DNA of 64,000 bases from Bacteroidia bacterium. GTDB taxonomy: Bacteria > Bacteroidota > Bacteroidia > J057. The position numbers were made by a program, and so were the translations under genes. Under the pieces are notes generated by a model, which made no database searches, was not told the origin of the DNA, and saw only the letters and a list, made by a program, of their open reading frames with translations. Below, piece after piece: positions 25,248 through 33,113 of this stretch. The stretch is from assembly GCA_033391075.1 (NCBI GenBank), contig JAWPMV010000001.1:7936001-8000000 (forward strand). Direction: 5' to 3'. Each line of letters starts with the position of its first letter. Positions within the stretch are counted from its first letter, which is position 1.

Positions 25248-26179
25248 AGTTTTTTGTTCCTCAATTCGCGGGCTCTTTCCGCGTAAACATATCCCATTAC
25301 ATTTTTGAGTTGCACCAGGATATTGGTGATCTGATTGGGCTCAATCCTTTCGCCCGCATATACAGACTTATCGGCCAACTGAGCCGCTTCTACGAGTACT
25401 TGTTGTTGCTCCAAGCTGAAATCCGCTCGCCCTTGAAGAGCTTCTTTAAACTCGGTAGTTGTCATGGATCGATAGCCGGATAAATCTTCAGGATCTAAAA
25501 AGCCTTTCCACAACTGCGTCAAGCGATCAAAAAGCTTGGGTTGATCATGCAGATTTTCCAGTTCACGGAGTTGGCGTTTGAAGGATTGCCAGTCAAGTCG
25601 GTTTCTGCGGATTATGAGGTATTTCCTGATAGGTTTCCGGAGGAGGAGCAAAAATCCCAGCATAAGGCTGATGATTCCACTAATCAGCAAAAACATCCGA
25701 AAATAATTGGGCGGATCTTCCATGCTCACCAGGCCGTCCTGTATCGAAAATTTACTTCTGTCTTCGCCTCCGGTTACGCGTCGATTGAGCCTGATGGAAT
25801 CTGTTTTAACAAATCTCCGAACCGTATCATCACCCATATAATAGGCATAGGGCAAACGCAAAGCCTGACGATCCTGCAATTGGAAGCTGCGGACTTTATA
25901 TTCCACTACATCCCAGGAATAGCCGTCCAGGGTTTGGGTTGGTTCGGGTTCAAAGGAAACCAGTTCAAAAGGAGCGAAGGCTCTGGGCTCCGGGAAAATC
26001 ACAACCACATCAGAGGGATGTTTTATCGCCATTCTTACACTCACGGGTTTGCCTACAGCCATAGTATCTTGCTGAAATTCGAGGCGTGCCTGAATTTCCT
26101 GAGCATGTAGTTCTAAGGGCTGTCCCGGGAATATCCAGAAACTGAGCAGCAAGGATATGTAGATCGCTTCTCTCCTCAT
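25244..26179 (-). CDS. BatD-like exported membrane protein following DUF58 gene
   Basis: A 311-residue protein. Signal peptide MRREAIYISLLLSFWIFPGQ, then an Ig-like periplasmic domain (about 28-150; IQARLEFQQDTMAVGKPVSV), one membrane helix (about 162-181, FLLISGIISLMLGFLLLL) and a helical cytoplasmic tail (RLDWQSFKRQLRELE onward). The layout fits the proteins encoded next to DUF58 genes in bat-type (aerotolerance) clusters, which work with MoxR ATPases and VWA proteins. It starts three bases after the DUF58 stop, so the two are cotranscribed. The batA and batB VWA genes are not here. Confidence 0.75.
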   Translation of the reverse strand: MRREAIYISLLLSFWIFPGQPLELHAQEIQARLEFQQDTMAVGKPVSVRMAIKHPSDVVVIFPEPRAFAPFELVSFEPEPTQTLDGYSWDVVEYKVRSFQLQDRQALRLPYAYYMGDDTVRRFVKTDSIRLNRRVTGGEDRSKFSIQDGLVSMEDPPNYFRMFLLISGIISLMLGFLLLLRKPIRKYLIIRRNRLDWQSFKRQLRELENLHDQPKLFDRLTQLWKGFLDPEDLSGYRSMTTTEFKEALQGRADFSLEQQQVLVEAAQLADKSVYAGERIEPNQITNILVQLKNVMGYVYAERARELRNKKL

Positions 26180-26182
26180 GAA

Positions 26183-27055
26183 TTATGCCTTCAAGCGATT
26201 TCTCTTTTTAAAATAGCTTTCGAGAACGGGGATATAATCTTCCTGGGTATTGACCGAAAGCATATCCATCTTGTTCTTTTTGCAAAGGGTTTCCAGATTT
26301 TTTTCCACCTGCATGAAGCTTTCGTTCAATTGCTGACGATAAGCTGCATTTCCTGCATTTAGCCAGGTTTGTCTTCCGCTTTCTATCTCAAGGACCGGGA
26401 TCGTACCTGTTCCCATCTGAAAGACTTCATTCGGGTGAAAAAGACGAATCAGAATTACTTCATGCTTTCTACCCAAGTGTACCAGTGCGCGTTCATAATT
26501 GTCATCCAGAAAATCTGAAATGATGATCAGAATACTTCGTCTTTTGAGGGTATGTTTGATAAACTCCAGGGCGAAGTTGATATCTGTTTTTTCGCTTTTA
26601 TTGGTATTGGTAAGGACGCCTCTTACGATTTTGAGGATATGTTTTCTCCCTTTATTGGGTTTGTAAAACTTCTCCATGCGATCAGAAAAGGTCGCCAGTC
26701 CAAATTTATCGTTATTCTTTAGGGCAGAGAAAGCCATGATAGAAGCGATCTCCATGCCGATCAGTCGCTTGTTTTCATCCTGGGGTCCGAAGTCCCCCGA
26801 GCCACTTACATCAAATAGTACGAAAAGGGTTTGTTCACGCTCTTCGCGAAACTTTTTGATATATACCTGTCCGGTTTTGGCAGTTACGTTCCAGTCGATG
26901 GTTCTGATATCATCGCCATACTGGTAGAGTCGAACCTCATCAAATTCCAGTCCCTGACCTTTGAAAGCAGTATGATACTCACCAGCAAAGGTACTTTCCA
27001 CCATCTTACGGATCTTGATTTCGAGCTTGCGTACCTTCCTGAGGATATCTTTCAT
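26183..27055 (-). CDS. DUF58 domain protein (VWA-like)
   Basis: A 290-residue cytoplasmic protein. The DUF58 signature is complete: LEFDEVRLYQYGDDIRTIDW, then NVTAKTGQVYIKKFREEREQ and the MIDAS-like LFDVSGSGDFG. These proteins accompany MoxR AAA+ ATPases and are thought to help metal-dependent folding or assembly. A MoxR gene lies at 30552 but not in this operon. The reading direction and 34-bp spacing from thyA, and 3-bp spacing to the next gene, suggest one transcript. Confidence 0.92.
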   Translation of the reverse strand: MKDILRKVRKLEIKIRKMVESTFAGEYHTAFKGQGLEFDEVRLYQYGDDIRTIDWNVTAKTGQVYIKKFREEREQTLFVLFDVSGSGDFGPQDENKRLIGMEIASIMAFSALKNNDKFGLATFSDRMEKFYKPNKGRKHILKIVRGVLTNTNKSEKTDINFALEFIKHTLKRRSILIIISDFLDDNYERALVHLGRKHEVILIRLFHPNEVFQMGTGTIPVLEIESGRQTWLNAGNAAYRQQLNESFMQVEKNLETLCKKNKMDMLSVNTQEDYIPVLESYFKKRNRLKA

Positions 27056-27089
27056 ATAGGCTGTCTAAGGTCTGTCTGTGTTTTTTGGA

Positions 27090-27884
27090 TTAAACGGCTA
27101 TAGGAGCTTTGATAAGTGGATGTGGATCGTAATTCTTTAAGGTAAAGTCTTCGTATTGAAATTCAAAGATAGATTTGACTTCGGGATTAATATGCATTTG
27201 GGGTAAAGCCCGTGTATCTCGGCTGAGTTGCAGCTTTACCTGATCAAAATGATTGTGATAAATATGTGTATCCCCAAAAGTGTGCACAAAATCTCCCGGC
27301 TCAAGATCGCATACCTGTGCCATCATCATCGTCAACAAGGCATAGGAAGCAATATTGAAAGGAACCCCTAAAAAGAGGTCAGCACTTCTTTGGTAGAGCT
27401 GACAGGAAAGTTTGCCATTTGCCACATAAAACTGAAACATGGTATGGCAGGGAGGGAGCGCCATGTTTTCTACATCGGAAACATTCCAGGCACTGACGAT
27501 ATGTCGGCGGGATTGAGGTTTGTTTTTGATCGAATCTACAACTTGAGAAATTTGGTCAATAGTTGCTCCATTTGCTCCTTGCCAACTTCTCCATTGTACA
27601 CCATAAACCGGTCCCAGATTTCCCTCTTCATCTGCCCATTCATTCCAGATTCTCACACCATTATCCTGAAGGTATTTTACATTATTGTCTCCTTTCAAAA
27701 ACCAAAGCAATTCATAAATGATCGACTTCAGATGCACCTTTTTTGTGGTAACAAGAGGAAATCCTTCCTGTAGGTCGAACCTCATCTGATGTCCAAAAAT
27801 ACTTCGGGTTCCCGTTCCGGTCCGGTCTCCACGATCCGTCCCTTCATCCAATACTTTCTGTAATAAGTTCAGGTAATTTTGCAT
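27090..27884 (-). CDS. thyA: Thymidylate synthase
   Basis: A 264-residue enzyme, exactly the E. coli ThyA length, converting dUMP to dTMP with methylene-tetrahydrofolate. Landmarks: start [35 protein letters not shown], catalytic cysteine in [33 protein letters not shown] and the dUMP-binding [12 protein letters not shown]. It is the first gene of the thyA - DUF58 - BatD-like run on the minus strand. Confidence 0.98.
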   Translation of the reverse strand: MQNYLNLLQKVLDEGTDRGDRTGTGTRSIFGHQMRFDLQEGFPLVTTKKVHLKSIIYELLWFLKGDNNVKYLQDNGVRIWNEWADEEGNLGPVYGVQWRSWQGANGATIDQISQVVDSIKNKPQSRRHIVSAWNVSDVENMALPPCHTMFQFYVANGKLSCQLYQRSADLFLGVPFNIASYALLTMMMAQVCDLEPGDFVHTFGDTHIYHNHFDQVKLQLSRDTRALPQMHINPEVKSIFEFQYEDFTLKNYDPHPLIKAPIAV

Positions 27885-27890
27885 GATGTC

Positions 27891-28008
27891 TTTTAAGGTG
27901 TTGGAGTTTTGAAGTGCGGACGTGTTGTAGGGTGATTTTTAATCAAAATTTTACTATTTAACTATAACACTACAACACATGCCTACTACAACACTCAATC
28001 CCTTAAAA
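27891..28008. repeat. Inverted-repeat element upstream of thyA
   Basis: Outer arms TTTTAAGG (27891-27898) and CCTTAAAA (28001-28008), inner arms GTGTTGTAG (27922-27930) and CTACAACAC (27970-27978). Several ACTACAACAC units recur on the right side. The style (GTGTTxxxG / CxxxAACAC arms) resembles the elements at 32951 and 61698. It fills most of the gap between the divergent thyA and thioesterase genes. Confidence 0.6.
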
Positions 28009-28066
28009 TTAACAAATATTTTGTCGTCTTTTGTGCTATAGTAGATTGACCTGACAAAGAACGAAC

Positions 28067-28582
28067 ATGAAGAGCAAAAAAGTATCAGAATCCTACACGC
28101 AAAGTTCCGAATTAGTTCTTCCCAATGACACCAACAACCTGGGAAAACTCATGGGGGGGAAGCTTTTGCACTGGATGGATATCATTGCAGCTATCTCTGC
28201 CCAGCGAGCAACTAATCGTACGGTAGTAACAGTTGCTGTAGATTTTGTAGAGTTTAAAGCGAGTATTCCTTTGGGTGCTGTAGTGGTCCTGGAGGCAAAA
28301 GTCACGCGAACTTTTAATACTTCTCTGGAGGTACGGATAGATGTAGCCTATGAAAACCTTCAAAAAGGTGAGCGGATGCATAGCAATAGTGCGTACTATA
28401 GCTTTGTGGCGGTGGATCAGTCGGGTCAGCCCATTCCTGTCAATCCCATTGAACCTGAGACTGAGGCAGAAAAAGAGCTATATGAAGGAGCTTTGAGAAG
28501 ACGGGAAATGCGCTTGATGTTGGCGGGACGGATCAAGCCTGAGGATGCCACGGGCTTGCAGGAGATTTTTAAAAGTCTATAA
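28067..28582 (+). CDS. Acyl-CoA thioesterase, hotdog fold
   Basis: A 171-residue cytoplasmic enzyme of the YciA/BFIT type that hydrolyses acyl-CoA. Seen: LVLPNDTNNLGKLMGGKLLH then WMDIIAAISAQR, the hotdog helix with the catalytic Asp and the conserved N-x-x-G-x-x-x-GG run; VTVAVDFVEFKASIPLGAVV and SLEVRIDVAYENLQKGER are the core strands. The C-terminal helix (EALYEGALRRREMRL-like) is usual. TATTTTG at 28017-28023 is a possible promoter. Confidence 0.92.
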   Translation: MKSKKVSESYTQSSELVLPNDTNNLGKLMGGKLLHWMDIIAAISAQRATNRTVVTVAVDFVEFKASIPLGAVVVLEAKVTRTFNTSLEVRIDVAYENLQKGERMHSNSAYYSFVAVDQSGQPIPVNPIEPETEAEKELYEGALRRREMRLMLAGRIKPEDATGLQEIFKSL

Positions 28583-28669
28583 TTACGAAAATCGAATAAG
28601 GTGACCTCCTCTTTCATATAGGGTCGAAACTATATATAAGTTACTATTACTCACTAACTATCATTTAAA

Positions 28670-29299
28670 ATGAGAAAGTATTTAACCGAGTTTCTGGGTA
28701 CATTTTTCCTGGTCCTCACCATTGGATTGGCAGTCGGGGCTGGCACTCCTTTCGCTCCTATAGCAATTGGATCTGCTCTGATGATCATGGTCTATATGGG
28801 AGGACACATTTCAGGTGCACATTACAATCCTGCCGTTACCCTGGCTGTACTTATTCGGGGGAAGATTGACATCAAGGATGCCGGTATCTATTGGGTATCT
28901 CAAATCCTCGGAGGAGTAGCTGCTGCCGCAGTAGCTGGCATGTTGGTACAGGATGCTGATTTTACCTTTCTGGTAGCAAAAGCCGGATCAGCAACACCGG
29001 TTCAAGCATTAGCCGTTGAAATCCTCTTTACCTTTGCCCTGGCACTGGTGGTATTGAATGTCGCTACCGCTAAAGGAACAGAAGGGAATTCCTTCTATGG
29101 ACTTGCGATCGGTTTTACGGTTTTGGTTGGAGCTTTTGCCGGTGGTCCTATATCGGGAGGTGCCTTCAATCCAGCTGTAGGAATCGGACCCAACGTAATC
29201 AATGGCGGATTTGCTGACCTTTGGATCTACATTGTTGGCCCCTTAGTGGGCGGAGCCCTTGCAGGCTTTACCTTCAATTTTCAGAATGAAGAGAAATAA
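28670..29299 (+). CDS. Aquaporin family (MIP) channel with altered filter
   Basis: A 209-residue membrane channel with six predicted helices. Both half-helix motifs are present: NPA at 53-55 (SGAHYNPAVTLAV) and NPA at 167-169 (SGGAFNPAVGIGP). In water channels the second NPA is followed by the selectivity-filter arginine (NPAR); here it is Val170. Transport of water, glycerol or another small neutral solute is expected but the pore should be wider and uncharged. Single gene with its own terminator. Confidence 0.92.
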   Translation: MRKYLTEFLGTFFLVLTIGLAVGAGTPFAPIAIGSALMIMVYMGGHISGAHYNPAVTLAVLIRGKIDIKDAGIYWVSQILGGVAAAAVAGMLVQDADFTFLVAKAGSATPVQALAVEILFTFALALVVLNVATAKGTEGNSFYGLAIGFTVLVGAFAGGPISGGAFNPAVGIGPNVINGGFADLWIYIVGPLVGGALAGFTFNFQNEEK

Positions 29300-29322
29300 G
29301 AAAAAAACTTAAAAGCTGATTG

Positions 29323-29355
29323 TGGGAGGGAGCTATGCTTCCTCCCATTTTTTTT
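29323..29355 (+). terminator. Terminator of the aquaporin gene
   Basis: TGGGAGG (29323-29329) pairs with CCTCCCA (29341-29347), followed by TTTTTTTT. It lies 24 bases past the stop. Confidence 0.88.
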
Positions 29356-29522
29356 GTCTCAGCTGAAGTTTTCGCAAATAGTATTGGTCTTGACAAAGCA
29401 AGCCAGAGGAGGATTTTGTATCTTTAGTAGCATAATAGTTCATAACAGATTTCTCAAAACTAAGGGATGTAGTAGCGGATTTTTGCTACTGCATAGACAC
29501 TGAATCTATACCTTAATCTGTT

Positions 29523-29609
29523 ATGAAAAACTTCCTTTCTACTTTCCATAACTCACATTTTATTCCCCTTTATATGGCTATCATAGCCATCCTGACTCCT
29601 TTTACCTGA
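29523..29609 (+). CDS. 28-residue signal-peptide-like small ORF
   Basis: ATG at 29523 to TGA at 29607-29609 encodes 28 residues, MKNFLSTFHN to AILTPFT, with a hydrophobic stretch that looks like a signal or membrane segment. A TATCTTTA element (29419-29426), with TTG 26 bases upstream, is a possible promoter about 100 bases before it. It ends 28 bases before the orphan T9SS tail gene and in a different frame, so it may be the remnant of that protein's signal peptide or a leader peptide. Coding is uncertain. Confidence 0.35.
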   Translation: MKNFLSTFHNSHFIPLYMAIIAILTPFT

Positions 29610-29637
29610 TTTAAAATCATCATTCTATTACGATAAC

Positions 29638-29934
29638 ATGGATAGCTCAATCTCTTACTCAAAAAGCCTTGCTATTGAACTTTCACAGTCCAAAGACCTG
29701 CTACTTTTTCCTACTCGAAATTATGAACGGATTACCCTTCAACAAGACTATACGAAAGAAGGTTTTTGGGAAATTCGGAACTCTCGCGGCAAGCGAGTAA
29801 AGTTCGGGATAGTGGAAGCAAATCGACAGGATATTTCTATAGAAAGCCTGGAAAATGGAGTGTACTTTTTAAGTCTGTACAAGCTGGAAGGAGATGATGT
29901 GAATCGAACCAGTTTTATCAAATTTGCCCAATAA
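29638..29934 (+). CDS. Orphan T9SS type A sorting-domain protein
   Basis: A 98-residue protein without a signal peptide of its own. Residues about 20-98 look like a Por secretion system C-terminal domain: LLLFPTRNYERITLQQ (compare YPNPxxDxxTI), GFWEIRNSRGKRV, ISIESLENGVYFLSLYKL and a final FIKFAQ. In normal proteins this domain is the last 80 residues of a large exported protein. Here nothing precedes it except the small signal-like ORF in another frame. It could be a decayed gene or a genuine small protein. Confidence 0.6.
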   Translation: MDSSISYSKSLAIELSQSKDLLLFPTRNYERITLQQDYTKEGFWEIRNSRGKRVKFGIVEANRQDISIESLENGVYFLSLYKLEGDDVNRTSFIKFAQ

Positions 29935-29938
29935 AAAA

Positions 29939-29967
29939 ACAGGTGCAGAAACAAAATCTACACCTGT
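29939..29967 (+). terminator. Probable terminator after the orphan T9SS tail
   Basis: ACAGGTG (29939-29945) and CACCTGT (29961-29967) pair around a 15-base loop, next to the stop codon. An A-run precedes it, so the T-run is on the minus strand; it may work in either direction. Confidence 0.45.
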
Positions 29968-30551
29968 GCTTTCTAGCGATAACAAGGTTACAAGAACCTT
30001 AGGGCTACTAAGGTTACATTAGCAAAATTGTCTAATGTTTGTGTTGAGGTAAATTTTTCGGATCAGACTGATTCTTTAAATCACCAGAGGAAAAATACAT
30101 CATCAATACCATTAAAGGAACTTCGGGCAATAAGGAAAAAAGCCTGTTCTTGAAAAACGCACCCCAAAACGCTAGTAAAAAGTGTTAGTACGTCTATGTA
30201 AGAAATTTTTACCCAACAGCAAATCTAGGCTAAATTTTGATTTATGCCTTACTCAGGTAATATCTTGACAAGAATTGTTGATTTTTTAGGAAATATAAAC
30301 GGTAAGAATTTCTTTAATCACGAGAAGATATAATTATGATTTATCATAAATAATTGATTTTCAGAAGATTATATATTTTTGTGTTTTCTTTCTTGGCGGC
30401 AAAAAAGTTTATCAGGGCTAAAAAATGCATGTTAGATGTGCGAAATAGCCTGCGAAAATTTGAGATAAAACGCAGAATTCCTTCAGAAGCCTCTCTTCCT
30501 TTTCGTCTTTCGTCAGCTAATGGCTATTTTTACTCCCAAGAAAGCTATTCT
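29968..30551. other. Gene-free region before moxR with inverted repeats
   Basis: No convincing gene. Near the left end three mutually complementary arms occur: AAGGTT (29984-29989), AACCTTAG (29995-30002) and CTAAGGTT (30008-30015), so the middle arm can pair with either side. Farther right TTATGAT-TT-ATCATAA (30334-30349) is a perfect 16-bp palindrome, a possible operator for the gene at 30552. The open frame running from 30354 starts with ATT and is the upstream extension of that gene's frame, not a separate gene. Confidence 0.4.
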
Positions 30552-31385
30552 ATGAAATTTGAAGGAAGTTCTACCTACGTCGCCACCCGTGAATTGCAAG
30601 TTGCTGTAAATGCTTCTATCCATCTTCAAAAACCTCTGATTGTCAAAGGGGAGCCCGGAACCGGAAAAACCCTGCTTGCAGAGGAAATTGCCCAGGCTTT
30701 GGGAAAGCGGATGATCAGCTGGCACATCAAATCGACTACCACCGCCCAACAAGGCCTTTATGAATATGATGCTGTATCCCGTTTGAGAGATTCTCAACTG
30801 GGCTCGGACAAGGTTGAAGATATTGGCAACTACATCAAAAAAGGTAAGTTATGGGAAGCCTTTGAAGCAGAGGAGCAGGTAGTATTGTTGATCGATGAGA
30901 TTGACAAGGCCGATATAGAATTTCCCAATGACCTTTTACTGGAGTTGGATAAAATGGAGTTTTACTGCTACGAGCTTCAGAAGAGTATTGGTGCGAAGCA
31001 TCGTCCAATTGTTATTATTACTTCAAATAATGAAAAGGAACTTCCCGATGCCTTCCTTAGAAGATGCTTTTTTCACTATATCCAGTTTCCGGACGAAGCA
31101 ACTATGAAGAGAATCGTAGATGTTCATTATCCCCAATTGGACCAAAAACTACTCAATCGCGCCATGAAGGTCTTCTATGAGGTCCGCGATATCAAAGGAA
31201 TGAAGAAAAGACCTTCTACCAGTGAGCTGATTGACTGGATCAAACTATTGATCCTCGAACGCATTTCCCTTAAAGACCTGGAAGCCGTTAACCTCAAAGA
31301 AAACCTCCCGCCTTTCGAAGGAGCCCTGATCAAAAATGAACAGGATTATGATTTGATCGAGCAACTTCGCAAATGGGGCCGCTAA
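30552..31385 (+). CDS. MoxR-family AAA+ ATPase
   Basis: A 277-residue AAA+ ATPase. Walker A GEPGTGKT (33-40), Walker B VVLLIDEIDKAD, sensor 1 PIVIITSNNEKELPD and arginine finger in DAFLRRCFFHYI; FPNDLLLELDKMEFYCYE is typical of the MoxR/CoxD type. These ATPases act with VWA proteins in assembly or maturation of complexes; the matching VWA protein is encoded at 33114 after three small secreted proteins. The ATG at 30552 was chosen because MKFEGSSTYVAT is the normal family start. Confidence 0.93.
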   Translation: MKFEGSSTYVATRELQVAVNASIHLQKPLIVKGEPGTGKTLLAEEIAQALGKRMISWHIKSTTTAQQGLYEYDAVSRLRDSQLGSDKVEDIGNYIKKGKLWEAFEAEEQVVLLIDEIDKADIEFPNDLLLELDKMEFYCYELQKSIGAKHRPIVIITSNNEKELPDAFLRRCFFHYIQFPDEATMKRIVDVHYPQLDQKLLNRAMKVFYEVRDIKGMKKRPSTSELIDWIKLLILERISLKDLEAVNLKENLPPFEGALIKNEQDYDLIEQLRKWGR

Positions 31386-31483
31386 CATAATTTTTCAGAG
31401 ATATTTAGAATCAGGTTACGATTTTTCCCTTCAGGATACTAAAGGGAAAGAATTCATCTTGCCTTCGATTTAGGTCTCTGGAA

Positions 31484-31900
31484 ATGAAGAAAACGGCTTT
31501 ACTATTAATCTGTTCCCTGCTACTGCATGTGCCACTGCTTGCCTGCCCACAGGACGAACTCAAAGAAATGAAAACCAAGATGGGTATCCTGCAAAACAAC
31601 AAAGGAGTTCCCACGGCTTTCAAGCAGCTAGGAAAAACAGCTTTTTATGCAGCAGTCTGTCAGTACTTTCATCCAAAGACTGGTATGTGTTTAAAAGATG
31701 CCAGGTCCTTTTCACTCGAACAGATACAGTCAGCACGAACAAAAGCCCTCATTCGTTTTGAAGACGCGCTACGATCAGGAAAAGGCGTTAACCTTATGCC
31801 CTCAGACCTTTATCAACAGGCAATGGATCGTTACCCGGGTTCACGATTAGAAGCTTTGATCAAACGCTTCAAATTCTATTTGGGAAGTCTTTCCCTATAG
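31484..31900 (+). CDS. Small exported protein, paralogue 1
   Basis: A 138-residue protein with signal MKKTALLLICSLLLHVPLLAC; LLAC may be a lipobox, making it a lipoprotein. The last 55 residues (ARTKALIRFEDALRSGKGVN, DLYQQAMDRYPGSRLEALIK) match those of the next protein in the pattern KAxxRFExxLxxGxG, then YxxAxxRxPGxxLxAxxxR. The N-terminal half has four cysteines including the possible lipid anchor. No known family recognised. It starts 98 bases after the MoxR gene. Confidence 0.72.
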   Translation: MKKTALLLICSLLLHVPLLACPQDELKEMKTKMGILQNNKGVPTAFKQLGKTAFYAAVCQYFHPKTGMCLKDARSFSLEQIQSARTKALIRFEDALRSGKGVNLMPSDLYQQAMDRYPGSRLEALIKRFKFYLGSLSL

Positions 31901-31930
31901 GAAACCCCTTAACCAATAATCTATTAAGAA

Positions 31931-32374
31931 ATGAAAAAGATTCTGATCCTCTCCCTCCTGATGTGTGTTGCTTTTGCTTTGCAAGCACAAAAATCGGTTA
32001 AGATCTCTTCTAAGGTAAAATACCTGAAAAGAAATCTGAGTAAAGATGCCAAAGTCAGTTCTAAATTTAAGGCTGTATTAGGACCTATTATACTAGCCAA
32101 TGATGATGACGATTGTACACCTCCTCCCTGTACAGGAATCATTGATCCCTGGACCTGCGAATGCTATTCTGATATCGTTGATCCCTGGGAAGAAGATAAA
32201 ATCGTTGCCAAAATGAAGGCCATTCAGAGGTTTGAGCAAGGATTGAAAATGGGTGAGGGAGGTTCTATCATCATGATTGGAGAATATAAAGCTGCCCAAA
32301 AACGTTTTCCAGGTAAGTCCTTAAAGGCAATGGTCAATCGCCTGAACTACTATGCAGACGTAGCAAGTAAATAA
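31931..32374 (+). CDS. Small exported protein, paralogue 2
   Basis: A 147-residue protein with Sec signal MKKILILSLLMCVAFALQAQ. A central acidic and Cys-rich insert (NDDDDCTPPPCTGIIDPWTC, ECYSDIVDPWEED) could bind metal. The C-terminal 55 residues (AKMKAIQRFEQGLKMGEGGS, EYKAAQKRFPGKSLKAMVNR) are homologous to those of the gene before. Starts 30 bases after its neighbour's stop and ends 30 bases before the next start, so it is in one operon. Confidence 0.75.
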   Translation: MKKILILSLLMCVAFALQAQKSVKISSKVKYLKRNLSKDAKVSSKFKAVLGPIILANDDDDCTPPPCTGIIDPWTCECYSDIVDPWEEDKIVAKMKAIQRFEQGLKMGEGGSIIMIGEYKAAQKRFPGKSLKAMVNRLNYYADVASK

Positions 32375-32404
32375 TCCTATTTATTCCTAAAAACACACGA
32401 AATC

Positions 32405-32941
32405 ATGAACAAAATAATCAGCATCCTCAGTATTCTCTTTATTCCATTAATGATGAATGCTCAAACTGTATATGAGGTCGAAATGGTGGCTAATAATACC
32501 GTAGAAGTTTCCGGAAATCTTTCTGATGGTGTCCAAATCTCTGACCTCTCCTGGGCCTGGAACAGCTCCGTAGCCTGTTTTCCTGCTACCCAGTCACAAA
32601 AATTCACGGGAAATCACGTACTCTATAAATCTGTGATTCCTAAATATTCCGAATTGGAGATCACGGTCATCCCCAAAGACAAAAAGGCCAATTTTAGCAT
32701 TTATGCCTATGAAATTGGAGTAGGGGGCGATCGTATTGTACCCAATTTGCCTTCCTGTATCCGCTGCGAAGCTGACCACAAATGGGATCGTCCCTGGAAA
32801 GGCAAGGTGCAGAACCATACGCGTACCGTCAAGAATCTTGTAGCCATCAATCGGCCCTACCAGGTAGTAGTAGGGGTAGTTGGAGCGAATGGACTGAGTG
32901 AAGGTGAGTATACTTTGCAGTTTAAGTTGAAGAGCCGATAG
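32405..32941 (+). CDS. Small exported protein, unknown
   Basis: A 178-residue protein with signal peptide MNKIISILSILFIPLMMNAQ. The mature part is predicted beta-rich (VEMVANNTVEVSGNLSDGVQ, ELEITVIPKDKKANFSIYAY, GEYTLQFKLKSR), similar in feel to a pre-peptidase C-terminal beta-sandwich, with a Cys pair in LPSCIRCEADHKWDRPW. Last of three small exported proteins between the MoxR and VWA genes. Function unknown. Confidence 0.72.
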   Translation: MNKIISILSILFIPLMMNAQTVYEVEMVANNTVEVSGNLSDGVQISDLSWAWNSSVACFPATQSQKFTGNHVLYKSVIPKYSELEITVIPKDKKANFSIYAYEIGVGGDRIVPNLPSCIRCEADHKWDRPWKGKVQNHTRTVKNLVAINRPYQVVVGVVGANGLSEGEYTLQFKLKSR

Positions 32942-32950
32942 GAAAATCGT

Positions 32951-33043
32951 CTTAGTGTTTTAGGGTGTTAGCGTGTTTGAGTTCGTAAAGAATACGGATA
33001 TTAAAATAACGCTAACACCCTAATCCTCTAATACACTAACACA
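32951..33043. repeat. TAACACCCTA inverted-repeat element
   Basis: TAGGGTGTTAGCG (32961-32973) and CGCTAACACCCTA (33010-33022) are perfect 13-bp inverted arms; outer arms TTAGTGT and ACACTAA flank them. The same arms form the internal inverted repeat of the 0.3-kb element at 3673, so this is a free-standing version. It separates the small exported genes from the VWA gene. Confidence 0.7.
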
Positions 33044-33113
33044 TCAAAAGCCTTCAGCTTTGTTTTCCACCCACCTTCTCACTAATTTTAATGATCCAGA
33101 AATTCGGATCATT

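Noticed and set aside
30354-30551. 66-codon extension upstream of the MoxR gene
   Set aside because: It begins with ATT, has no family match, and the normal MoxR start MKFEGS is at 30552.
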